Of a DNA stretch of 64,000 bases, positions 36,626 to 44,394 are shown piece after piece (within the stretch, counting starts at the first letter, position 1; each line of letters opens with the position of its first letter). A program made the translations under genes and the position numbers. Under the pieces are notes generated by a model. The model searched no databases and had not been told where the DNA came from. It was given only the letters and a program-made list of their open reading frames with translations. Location: NCBI GenBank assembly GCA_963787895.1, contig CAWBEX010000008.1, forward strand, positions 690,902 to 754,901. Direction: 5' to 3'. This stretch comes from Anderseniella sp963787895. GTDB lineage: Bacteria; Pseudomonadota; Alphaproteobacteria; Rhizobiales; Aestuariivirgaceae.

Positions 36626-37834
36626 ATGAAACTCATAAGGTATCTTGCCAGCGCAGTGCTGGCACTTGCTGTGTCTTTCACAGCGCTTACAGTCCATGCA
36701 GCAGAACCAATCCGTATAGGTGAGATCAACTCCTATTCGCGCCTGCCTGCATTTCTCGACCCTTACAAAAAGGGGTGGCAGCTGGCGGTTGAGGAGATCA
36801 ACGCCAAGGGTGGCATAAAGGGTCGTCCGCTGGAAATATTGGATCGTGATGACACCGGGAAGCCTGGCGAGGCAGTAAAAATTGCCGAGGAAATGGTTTC
36901 GAAGGAGAAAGTCACTCTGCTGGCAGGCACGTTCCTGTCAAACATCGGGCTTGCAGTCACTGATTTCGCCAAACAGAACAAGACGTTCTTCCTTGCTGCC
37001 GAGCCTTTGGCTGATGCTATCGTCTGGGAGTCGGGCAATCGTTATACCTTCCGGCTGCGTCCCTCTACAACAATGCAGGCGGCAATGCTTGCCAAGGAAG
37101 CAGCCAAGTCGGGTGCCAAGAAGTGGGCGACCGTTGCCCCTAACTATGCCTATGGCAAGGAAGCCGTAGCTGCGTTCAAGAAGGAACTGACCAAGCTGGT
37201 TCCGGATGCTGAGTTCGTCGAAGAGCAATGGCCTCCGGTGTTCAAGATTGATGCCGGCCCTGTCGTGCGCGCAATCGAGGCTGCCAAGCCGGACGCGATC
37301 TTCAATGTTACCTTCGGCGGCGACCTTGCGCAGTTCGTGCGTGAAGGAAATTTGCGTGGCACCTTTGAGGGTCGCACTGTGGTGTCGTTGCTGTCAGGTG
37401 AACCTGAGTACCTTGAACCCCTGAAGGGTGAAGCGCCAAAGGGCTGGATCGTTACAGGCTACCCGCAAGGTGCCGTTGATACGCCGGAGCACAAGGCATT
37501 TTATGATGCCTACCAAGCCAAGTGGGGTGAAGCACCAAAGCTCGGTTCCATCGTTGGGTACAATGTTATCGCATCTCTGGCGGCGCTGCTCGAAAAGGCA
37601 CCTGCCTATGACGCCGAGACCCTTGTGGAAACCATGAAAGGGCTGGAAGTGCCGTCGTCACCGACGGGCAAGTTCACCTTCCGCGCGCAGGACCATCAGG
37701 CGACCATGGGTACATGGGTTGGCAAGACCGATGTCAAGGATGGAGCCGGCGTAATGGTCGACTGGTACTATGCCGACGGTGCCGACTTTCAGCCGTCTGA
37801 TGATGACGTGAAGTCGATGCGTCCTGCTGAGTAG
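36626..37834 (+). CDS. branched-chain-type ABC importer, substrate-binding protein
   Basis: 402 residues. The signal peptide ends near TVHAAEP, followed by a type I periplasmic binding fold of the LivK family (PIRIGEINSYSRLPAF, GGIKGRPLEILDRDD, WATVAPNYAYGKEA). It captures the substrate for LivHM/G/F. Given the operon, the ligand is likely the heterocyclic or aromatic compound degraded by the upstream enzymes rather than leucine. AAGGGAG precedes the ATG. A GC-rich hairpin follows the stop. Confidence 0.85.
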   Translation: MKLIRYLASAVLALAVSFTALTVHAAEPIRIGEINSYSRLPAFLDPYKKGWQLAVEEINAKGGIKGRPLEILDRDDTGKPGEAVKIAEEMVSKEKVTLLAGTFLSNIGLAVTDFAKQNKTFFLAAEPLADAIVWESGNRYTFRLRPSTTMQAAMLAKEAAKSGAKKWATVAPNYAYGKEAVAAFKKELTKLVPDAEFVEEQWPPVFKIDAGPVVRAIEAAKPDAIFNVTFGGDLAQFVREGNLRGTFEGRTVVSLLSGEPEYLEPLKGEAPKGWIVTGYPQGAVDTPEHKAFYDAYQAKWGEAPKLGSIVGYNVIASLAALLEKAPAYDAETLVETMKGLEVPSSPTGKFTFRAQDHQATMGTWVGKTDVKDGAGVMVDWYYADGADFQPSDDDVKSMRPAE

Positions 37835-37849
37835 CATCTGACAACATTT

Positions 37850-37874
37850 CAGGTCCGGGGTCTCCCCGGGCCTG
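37850..37874 (+). promoter_or_regulatory. GC-rich hairpin after the binding-protein gene
   Basis: Eleven-base-pair stem with a three-base loop (37850-37860 with 37864-37874, one G-U pair) and no T-run behind it. Placed between the binding-protein gene and the permease gene like the one after tmoX, it probably protects the upstream mRNA segment or attenuates read-through. Confidence 0.6.
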
Positions 37875-37926
37875 CTTCCCATTTCCGCCATTTGCCGGAT
37901 ATCAACAAAACTGCCAGAGGGGCGGC

Positions 37927-39786
37927 ATGAGCTTCTATTTCGCGCAATTCCTGACCGGTCTGTCCAGTGCGTCATCCCTATTTCTAGTGGCCTGCGGCCT
38001 GTCGTTGATTTTCGGCGTGTCGCGCATCGTGAACTTTGCGCATGGCTCGTTTTACATGCTCGGGGCGTATGTGGCCTATTCGCTGGTGCAGTTCATGCCA
38101 GGCAGCATTCTCGGTTTCTGGGGCTCAGTGCTCGCCTCAGCGGTTGTCGTCGGCCTGGTTGGCGTGGTGGTTGAGATTGTCATTCTCAAGCGCATTTATA
38201 ACGCACCGGAATTGTATCAGCTTGTCGCCACGTTCGGAGTGGTGCTGCTGATGCAGGATGCAATCCTGTGGATGTTCGGCGGTGAAGACAGGTTCGGCCC
38301 GCGCGCTCCTGGTCTGGATAGCGTTGTGCGCATCTTTGGCGAACCTATCCCTGAGTACGACCTGCTTCTCATAGCTCTTGGGCCTATTGTGCTGGGGCTG
38401 TTGTGGTTTCTGCTGAAGAAGACCCGCTGGGGCGTACTGGTGCGTGCCGCCACGCTCGATCGAGAAATGGTGGCAAGCCTCGGCGTCAACCAGTCGTGGC
38501 TGTTCACCACAGTTTTCTTTCTCGGTTCATTCCTTGCAGGTCTTGGCGGGGCGCTGCAGGTGCCGCGTGTCTCTATAAACCTGCTCATGGATCTGTCGAT
38601 TATCGCGGAGGCCTTCGTGGTCGTGGTGATTGGCGGCATGGGGTCCATACCCGGTGCCTTCGTGGCCGCTTTGCTTATTGGTGAGCTCAATGCGTTTGGT
38701 GTGCTGGTGCTGCCGCAGGCAACCATTGTGCTGGCCTTTGTAGTCATGGCGGTGGTGCTCGTGCTCAGACCTTATGGCCTGTTTGGCAAGCCGGAAACCA
38801 TGGCGCATGTGCCGGGGCTTGTCGAACAGCCGATCCGGCCGGCCAGCACGCTGGCCAAGGCCGTGTTCGGGCTGCTCATGGCGGTGCTGCTACTGTTGCC
38901 GGTGCTGGCTGGAGAGTTCGCCATCGTGCTGGCAACCGATGTGCTGATCTTCGCCCTGTTTGCAGCATCGCTGCACTTCATTATGGGCAATGGCGGCATG
39001 GTGTCGTTCGGCCATGCTGCCTATTTCGGTCTTGGCGCCTATGGTGCCGCTTTCATGATCAAGTATCTCGGCGGTTCAATGGAAATGGCCCTTGTGGCCG
39101 CTCCTGTTATGGCGGCAATCGGCGCGCTGATCTTCGGCTGGTTCTGCGTGCGCCTGTCTGGTGTGTATATGGCCATGCTGACCCTGGCGGCGGCTCAAAT
39201 AGTCTGGTCCACCGCCTTCCAGTGGCAAGATCTCACTGGCGGAGACGATGGTCTGCTTGGCATCTGGCCATCGCAGTGGGCCAGGTCCAAAACCGCTTAT
39301 TACTATCTGGCTCTGGTGCTGTGCGGTGGCAGCATTCTGATCATGCGCCGGATCATTTTCTCGCCTTTCGGCTATGTCTTGCGTGGCGGCAGGGACAATC
39401 CGGGTCGGACCGAATCCATCGGCATAAACCTCAACCACCATCAATGGGCAGCCTTTGTTGTGGCGGGTCTGTTTGCTGGAGTGGCCGGCGGTGTGTACGT
39501 GTTCTCCAAGGGTTCGATATTCCCTGATGAAGCAGCCATTCCGCGCTCTGTTGATGCGCTGGTCATGGTGCTTCTGGGCGGTGTGCAGACCCTGGCAGGC
39601 CCGGTGGTGGGAGCAGGTGTATTCCGGCTGCTTGAAGACGAGATATCACGCCTTGACTATTGGCGCGCCATTCTCGGTGCGATCATCATTGCTATAGTTG
39701 TTATTGCCCCTGAAGGCATTGCCGGCTTTGCCGGGCGAATGGCGCGAAGCCTTGGCCTTGAGCGGGACGTGGAGGCCAAAACATGA
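37927..39786 (+). CDS. branched-chain-type ABC permease, LivH-LivM fusion
   Basis: 619 residues. The first half (about 1-290) is LivH-like, starting with the ACGLSLIFGVSRIVNFAHG region; the second (about 300-619) is LivM-like, with HFIMGNGGMVSFGHAAYFGL and GRDNPGRTESIGIN. The two subunits of the pore are thus one chain, as in a minority of this family. It starts ATG after GAGGGGCGGC and overlaps livG by four bases. Confidence 0.87.
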   Translation: MSFYFAQFLTGLSSASSLFLVACGLSLIFGVSRIVNFAHGSFYMLGAYVAYSLVQFMPGSILGFWGSVLASAVVVGLVGVVVEIVILKRIYNAPELYQLVATFGVVLLMQDAILWMFGGEDRFGPRAPGLDSVVRIFGEPIPEYDLLLIALGPIVLGLLWFLLKKTRWGVLVRAATLDREMVASLGVNQSWLFTTVFFLGSFLAGLGGALQVPRVSINLLMDLSIIAEAFVVVVIGGMGSIPGAFVAALLIGELNAFGVLVLPQATIVLAFVVMAVVLVLRPYGLFGKPETMAHVPGLVEQPIRPASTLAKAVFGLLMAVLLLLPVLAGEFAIVLATDVLIFALFAASLHFIMGNGGMVSFGHAAYFGLGAYGAAFMIKYLGGSMEMALVAAPVMAAIGALIFGWFCVRLSGVYMAMLTLAAAQIVWSTAFQWQDLTGGDDGLLGIWPSQWARSKTAYYYLALVLCGGSILIMRRIIFSPFGYVLRGGRDNPGRTESIGINLNHHQWAAFVVAGLFAGVAGGVYVFSKGSIFPDEAAIPRSVDALVMVLLGGVQTLAGPVVGAGVFRLLEDEISRLDYWRAILGAIIIAIVVIAPEGIAGFAGRMARSLGLERDVEAKT

Positions 39787-40556
39787 GCGCGCCCGTCTTG
39801 TCAGTGCATAACCTGAGCAAGTCCTTCGGTGGTCTGCAGGCGGTTTCAGATGTTTCGTTTGACATTGCCAAGGGTGAACTGCTCGCGCTGATCGGCCCGA
39901 ACGGTGCCGGCAAGACCACATGTTTCAACATGCTCAACGGCCAATTGCGTGCAGACAAGGGTGAGATCAGGCTTAACGGTGAGAACATCAAGGGTCTCAG
40001 TCCGCGGCGGATCTGGCGCATGGGTGTCGGCCGTACCTTCCAGATCACCGCCACCTATGCGTCCATGACGGTACGTGAGAACGTGCAGATGGCGCTTATA
40101 TCGCATCATCGTCAGTCCTGGGATATCTGGCGCGCAGCTTCATCCCAGCATGTGGGCGAAGCCATGGACCTGCTGGCACTTGTCGGCATGGATGAGCAGG
40201 CAGACCGTGCCGCCGCCATTCTCGCATATGGCGACTTGAAGCGGTTGGAGTTGGCAATTGCTCTGGCCCATTCGCCTCAACTGCTGCTGATGGACGAGCC
40301 CACGGCTGGCATGGCCCCGAAGGAGCGTGTCCGCCTGATGCAACTTACGGCGGACATAGTCTCCCAGCGCGGCATATCGGTGCTGTTCACCGAGCACGAT
40401 ATGGATGTTGTCTTCGCCCATGCCCACCGCATCATGGTGTTGAACCGCGGTGAACTGATCGCGGGTGGAAGTGTGGACGAGGTGCGCAACAACTCACGTG
40501 TTCAAGAGGTTTACCTCGGTGGCGGCACGTTGTTCGAGGGTCAGGCTCATGGCTGA
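39783..40556 (+). CDS. branched-chain-type ABC ATPase, LivG-like
   Basis: 257 residues. Walker A is GPNGAGKTT and Walker B LLLMDEPTAGMAP; the signature segment is ILAYGDLKRLELAIALA, the degenerate form usual for LivG. It works with LivF on the fused permease. Overlaps both neighbours (four and eight bases), so the importer is translated as one unit. Confidence 0.88.
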   Translation: MSAPVLSVHNLSKSFGGLQAVSDVSFDIAKGELLALIGPNGAGKTTCFNMLNGQLRADKGEIRLNGENIKGLSPRRIWRMGVGRTFQITATYASMTVRENVQMALISHHRQSWDIWRAASSQHVGEAMDLLALVGMDEQADRAAAILAYGDLKRLELAIALAHSPQLLLMDEPTAGMAPKERVRLMQLTADIVSQRGISVLFTEHDMDVVFAHAHRIMVLNRGELIAGGSVDEVRNNSRVQEVYLGGGTLFEGQAHG

Positions 40557-41262
40557 TGCAATGCTCAAGCTGGATGCCGTCAACAGTTACTATGGCAAGG
40601 CTCACATACTCCATGGTGTGTCGTTTGAAATTGCGTCCGGTGAGGTGGTTGCCCTTTTGGGTCGTAATGGCGCAGGCAAAACCACAACCATGCGCTCGAT
40701 CATGCAGCTGGTGCGTCCGCGCTCTGGTATCGTCACTTTTGAAGGAGCCAACATCACTGGCTGGCAAACCCACAAGGTTTCCCGCGCCGGTATCGGTTAT
40801 GTACCGGAAGAGCGTCGAATCTTTGCAGACCTTACGGTGTTGGAAAACCTCGAGGTTGGCCGCCAGTCTGTGCGGCAGGGCCTGCCGGAGTGGACTGTCG
40901 AGCATCTGTTCGAGTTGTTTCCAAACCTTGCCGAGCGGCGCCATAACCGTGGCAAGCAGATGTCCGGCGGCGAACAGCAGATGCTCACTATCGCACGTAC
41001 TATGATGGGTAACCCCAAACTGTTGTTGCTGGACGAACCATCGGAAGGCATTGCGCCGGTCATCGTCGAGCAGATGGCACGGACGCTGCTGGAAATCAAG
41101 GCCAAGGGCCTGACGGTTCTTCTGTCCGAGCAGAACCAGCATTTTGCCCGCATCGTGGCTGACCGTGCAATCATCATTGAAGGTGGAGCCGCCGTTTATG
41201 ACGGTACTTTCGATGATCTGGAAAAGCACCCTGAAATCAGGGATCAGTACCTCAGCGTTTGA
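40549..41262 (+). CDS. branched-chain-type ABC ATPase, LivF-like
   Basis: 237 residues. Walker A is GRNGAGKTT, the signature MSGGEQQMLTIARTM, and Walker B LLLLDEPSEGIAP. The start at 40549 (MADAMLKLD) overlaps livG; an upstream open frame is not used. It is the last plus-strand gene of the operon; its 3' end overlaps the convergent creatininase gene by 11 bases. Confidence 0.88.
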   Translation: MADAMLKLDAVNSYYGKAHILHGVSFEIASGEVVALLGRNGAGKTTTMRSIMQLVRPRSGIVTFEGANITGWQTHKVSRAGIGYVPEERRIFADLTVLENLEVGRQSVRQGLPEWTVEHLFELFPNLAERRHNRGKQMSGGEQQMLTIARTMMGNPKLLLLDEPSEGIAPVIVEQMARTLLEIKAKGLTVLLSEQNQHFARIVADRAIIIEGGAAVYDGTFDDLEKHPEIRDQYLSV

Positions 41263-42046
41263 GCAGGGTTAAGTCAAAGCGCTGGACGTCGCGCAAAAGC
41301 TCAACAAAACCCCCTGCTTGATGCCTGATCACTGCATTGCCCTTTTCAGCCTTTGCCGCTGCCGCATTGCCAACTGCGCCATGCTGGTTCAGATCGCGCA
41401 TCATCCAGCCGAAACGGTGCGGCCCATAGGCGCGCAGATGGGTCATGGATGAGCGCAGTTCTTCTTGCAGCGAACCGAAGTTTTCAGCCTTGGCCATGGT
41501 CACCAGTTCTGGATTGTGTGCCAGCATGATTGATGTTTCAACATCGCCTGCGTGTATGCCGAGCGCTAGTTCGTCCTCGCTGAACAGCCCTGCGGGATAG
41601 CCGAACCTGGACCACGATGTTGCAACTGCCAGCACCTCAAGCTCGATGCGCGCTCGCAGGATCAACATGTCCGCTGTCGCTGTGTTGCCGCCGTGTGAAC
41701 TCACAATGACGAAGCGCCGGACGCCCTGGCCAGCAGCATCTGCAAGAATACTGAACCAGTCCTCGGCAAGCACATGGGGCTCGCGCGAAATCGTGCCCGG
41801 CGTTTGCCCATGTTCGGCAGAAGCACCAATTCGCTGTAGCGGGAGAAACGTCACCGCAAGGTCATCAGGCAATCGTGCAATCACGGCGGCAGTCAACGCT
41901 TCGGCGATGTCGCAATCAGTAGACGCGGGCAGGTGGGGGCCATGCTGCTCGGTGGCGGCAACTGGTAGCACACAGATCCAGTTACGGGTGTCCGCCCCGG
42001 AGACCTGCTCCTGCGTCATGTCATTCCATCGGCGTTCGGGTATCAT
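41252..42046 (-). CDS. creatininase-family amidohydrolase
   Basis: 264 residues. The metal-binding motifs EQHGPHLPASTDCDIA, VSSHGGNTATAD and IHAGDVETS are those of creatinine amidohydrolase and related amidases. The family opens cyclic amides or removes formyl groups from amines. Convergent with the catabolic operon, with overlapping 3' ends, it is a good candidate for opening a lactam ring produced by hydroxylation and reduction of an N-heterocycle. True creatininase activity is possible but there is no creatinase nearby. Confidence 0.8.
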   Translation of the reverse strand: MIPERRWNDMTQEQVSGADTRNWICVLPVAATEQHGPHLPASTDCDIAEALTAAVIARLPDDLAVTFLPLQRIGASAEHGQTPGTISREPHVLAEDWFSILADAAGQGVRRFVIVSSHGGNTATADMLILRARIELEVLAVATSWSRFGYPAGLFSEDELALGIHAGDVETSIMLAHNPELVTMAKAENFGSLQEELRSSMTHLRAYGPHRFGWMMRDLNQHGAVGNAAAAKAEKGNAVIRHQAGGFVELLRDVQRFDLTLLKR

Positions 42047-42172
42047 CGCGCTTTCCTTGCCATCCCCTTACAGTTTTACCGGCTTAAGGGAAAACCACAA
42101 CGCCGGAAGTGCAAATGAGCCGGGCAGATAGGGCAAGCGAATACATGGGCAAGCGCTCTCGAGTGCTGATGC

Positions 42173-42203
42173 AAAAAGGCGGCCTCCTGCACCGGAAGCC
42201 GCC
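42173..42203 (-). terminator. rho-independent terminator after the RTX gene
   Basis: Read on the minus strand: ten-base-pair stem (GGCGGCTTCC with GGAGGCCGCC, one G-U pair), six-base loop, five T. It ends the transcript of the RTX gene, about 100 bp after its stop. Confidence 0.82.
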
Positions 42204-42303
42204 TCAGCGAGAGATCTTGCGTCACGTGCAGCGCATATGAGGCAAGATTTCCCCGGGCGAGCCGCAAGCGGCCCAGCCGGAGCTCTTGTCTTTCGAGACT
42301 ACA

Positions 42304-43950
42304 CTAGACAGTCATTAGGCCGAGGAAATCATCCTGGACGAGCTGGCTGGAATTGACACCTTCAAGCAGCAGCGTGCCGTTGTTGAATGCCAGAAGAACA
42401 CCATCTGCGGTGTCAGTCCATGCAGACTGCAAACCTACCCAGTTGGTCACGCCTGTTTCAGCGCTCAGCCAAATCCGGTCGGTCAAACCCGCACCAGCTG
42501 CGAAATCAGTGATAACGTCGTTACCCTGGTTTGCATCTCGGAACCAGAACGTGTCGACACCAGAGCCACCTGTCATGATGTCATTGCCTGCGTCACCGAT
42601 GATGTTGTCGTTGCCGCCTGCGCCGGACAGTCTGTCATTGCCCGCGCCGCCATACAGACGGTTGTTGAGGTTGTCGCCGGTGATGTCATCGTCAAACGCC
42701 GAACCCAGTACGAACTCGATGCTGGTAAAAGTGTCGCCTGCAGCTTCACCAGCAAATCCGCCGGTTGACAGGTTGACGCCTACACCGGCAGTTGCCAGGT
42801 CATAGTTGGCCGTGTCAACGCCGGCGCCACCGTTGATCTGGTCAGCGCCTTCGCCACCGATCATCTGGTCGTTGCCGCCAGCACCGTCGAGGATATCATC
42901 ACCAGCGCCGCCATTGATGCGGTTTACTCCGTTGTCACCAGTGATGGTGTCACCGAAATCAGAACCAAGTACGTGTTCGATGGAGATGTAGGTATCCCCA
43001 CCGGCACGGTCGCCCCAGCCACCAGTCATCAGGTTAACGCCAACTGCGGAGCCGGAAAACTCGTAGCTGGCAGTGTCTTCGCCCGTTCCGCCATCAAGGA
43101 TGTCGAAGCCTGCTCCGCCGATCAGGGTATCATTGCCAGCACCGCCCATCAGGTGGTCATTGCCGGTGCTGCCATTGAGGCGGTTGTCTCCGGCATCGCC
43201 AGTCAGCACATCGTCAAAGCGCGAGCCAAGTATGTGTTCGAAGCCCGTAAACGTGTCGCCAACTGCATCACCGCCAGAAGCCGTACCGGCTGCGAGATTG
43301 ACGTTTACAGCCGCGACGGAATCCAGGTAGCTCAGCGTGTCTTCGCCAGCGCCGCCGTCCATGTCGTCAGCGCCTGCACCACCCTGCACCACGTCATCGC
43401 CGTTGCCGCCGCGCAGCACGTCATTGCCTGCCAGGCCGCTCAAGCGGTCATTGCCATCTCGGCCTTCAAGAACATTGGCTACACCGTTGCCAGTTAGGTC
43501 GTCGTCGTTCTTGCCGCCTATCACGTTTTCAATTAAAATATACTTGTTATTGTAGCGGTCTATACCGGTCGTCAAATTGACGTCGAAGGCAAAATGGTCG
43601 ACTTCCGAACCGTCGATGACATAGGTGTCTATGCCGGAACCGCCATCAAAGGTGTCACCGTTGCCGAGGTCATATCCGGCAATCAGGGTGTCATTACCCG
43701 CGCCACCATACATGGCGTCTTCGCCACGGCCGCCGTCAAGCACGTCGTCGCCGTCGCCGCCTTCGAGAATATCGTTCCCGTTACCGCCATAAAGGTTGTC
43801 GTTGCCGTCTTCACCTTGCAGTAGGTCATCTCCGTCAAAACCGAAGAGAAAATCGTTTCCCTTCTTGCCGCGGATTTGGTCGTCGTCATTTGTGCCATAC
43901 AGCACATCATCCCAGTTGGTACCTTGTATCTTCTTTGGTTTCTTTGCCAT
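42304..43950 (-). CDS. RTX calcium-binding repeat protein, probably secreted
   Basis: 548 residues made almost wholly of hemolysin-type nonapeptides (GGxGNDxLx). No enzyme domain is seen. After an N-terminal repeat block (about 8-95), three larger modules of about 90 residues recur, each with a segment like GEDTASYEFSGSAVGVNL, then GDTYISIEHVLGS, FDD, then nonapeptides. The C-terminus (NDVITDFAAGAGLTDRI and a hydrophobic end) fits a type I secretion signal. It should fold in calcium outside the cell, as an adhesin, surface-layer or matrix protein. It is strongly acidic. RBS GGGAG is present; the 58-residue RTX-like gene lies 43 bp upstream and the polysaccharide genes beyond. Confidence 0.85.
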   Translation of the reverse strand: MAKKPKKIQGTNWDDVLYGTNDDDQIRGKKGNDFLFGFDGDDLLQGEDGNDNLYGGNGNDILEGGDGDDVLDGGRGEDAMYGGAGNDTLIAGYDLGNGDTFDGGSGIDTYVIDGSEVDHFAFDVNLTTGIDRYNNKYILIENVIGGKNDDDLTGNGVANVLEGRDGNDRLSGLAGNDVLRGGNGDDVVQGGAGADDMDGGAGEDTLSYLDSVAAVNVNLAAGTASGGDAVGDTFTGFEHILGSRFDDVLTGDAGDNRLNGSTGNDHLMGGAGNDTLIGGAGFDILDGGTGEDTASYEFSGSAVGVNLMTGGWGDRAGGDTYISIEHVLGSDFGDTITGDNGVNRINGGAGDDILDGAGGNDQMIGGEGADQINGGAGVDTANYDLATAGVGVNLSTGGFAGEAAGDTFTSIEFVLGSAFDDDITGDNLNNRLYGGAGNDRLSGAGGNDNIIGDAGNDIMTGGSGVDTFWFRDANQGNDVITDFAAGAGLTDRIWLSAETGVTNWVGLQSAWTDTADGVLLAFNNGTLLLEGVNSSQLVQDDFLGLMTV

Positions 43951-43993
43951 TGCGCGCTCCCGTCCCGTCCTTGTTTAAGTCTTGATGTGTTTG

Positions 43994-44170
43994 TCAGAAG
44001 TTGAAGTCAGGTTGGATGTAGGACGAGGCCGCAAAATTTATGCTGCCACCTTCGAAAACATCCACGCGGGAAGGGGCGATGTAGTAGTTGCCGTCATTAC
44101 CGTAAATGACATCATCAACGCGAGTTCCGAAGAAACGCTCGGTGTTTTCACTGGCAATGTAGTTTGGCAT
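43994..44170 (-). CDS. 58-residue RTX-like mini-protein
   Basis: The minus strand reads ATG (44168-44170) to TGA (43994-43996), 58 codons, with GGGAGA 11 bases ahead of the ATG. The product begins MPNYIASENTERFFG and has GTRVDDVIYGND, which mirrors the opening GTNWDDVLYGTNDDD of the 548-residue RTX protein 43 bp downstream. It has no nonapeptide array, and its C-terminus (FNF) is hydrophobic, as seen at type I secretion signals. It could be a co-secreted partner, a chaperone or a remnant. Because it is under 60 residues it is easily missed. Codon use and ribosome site support translation. Confidence 0.6.
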   Translation of the reverse strand: MPNYIASENTERFFGTRVDDVIYGNDGNYYIAPSRVDVFEGGSINFAASSYIQPDFNF

Positions 44171-44394
44171 GACTCTCTCCCGTGTCTGCTCATTTGCTGG
44201 TGGGCAATGTAATCGGAAGAAGTAACCGGGCAGGTTAACACAGTCCTTTCCGAGCAGTATTTTGGCGAGTGTGGTTGCATCGCTATTTATCTGGTTCGAA
44301 AAATCGTCTGCGAATTTGCCTAAACTTTTTGGCTAAATATGTTGACCCACGTTTTCTGCGGGTTTCACGGTGCCGTCTTCCGTTCAACTGCCCC

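Noticed and set aside
41252..42046. A true creatinine-degrading pathway
   Set aside because: No creatinase or sarcosine oxidase nearby; only the family of this one enzyme fits.
42304..43950. Regularly spaced DNA repeats suggesting a CRISPR array
   Set aside because: The period follows RTX nonapeptides in one open frame; repeats diverge at third codon positions and there are no spacers.
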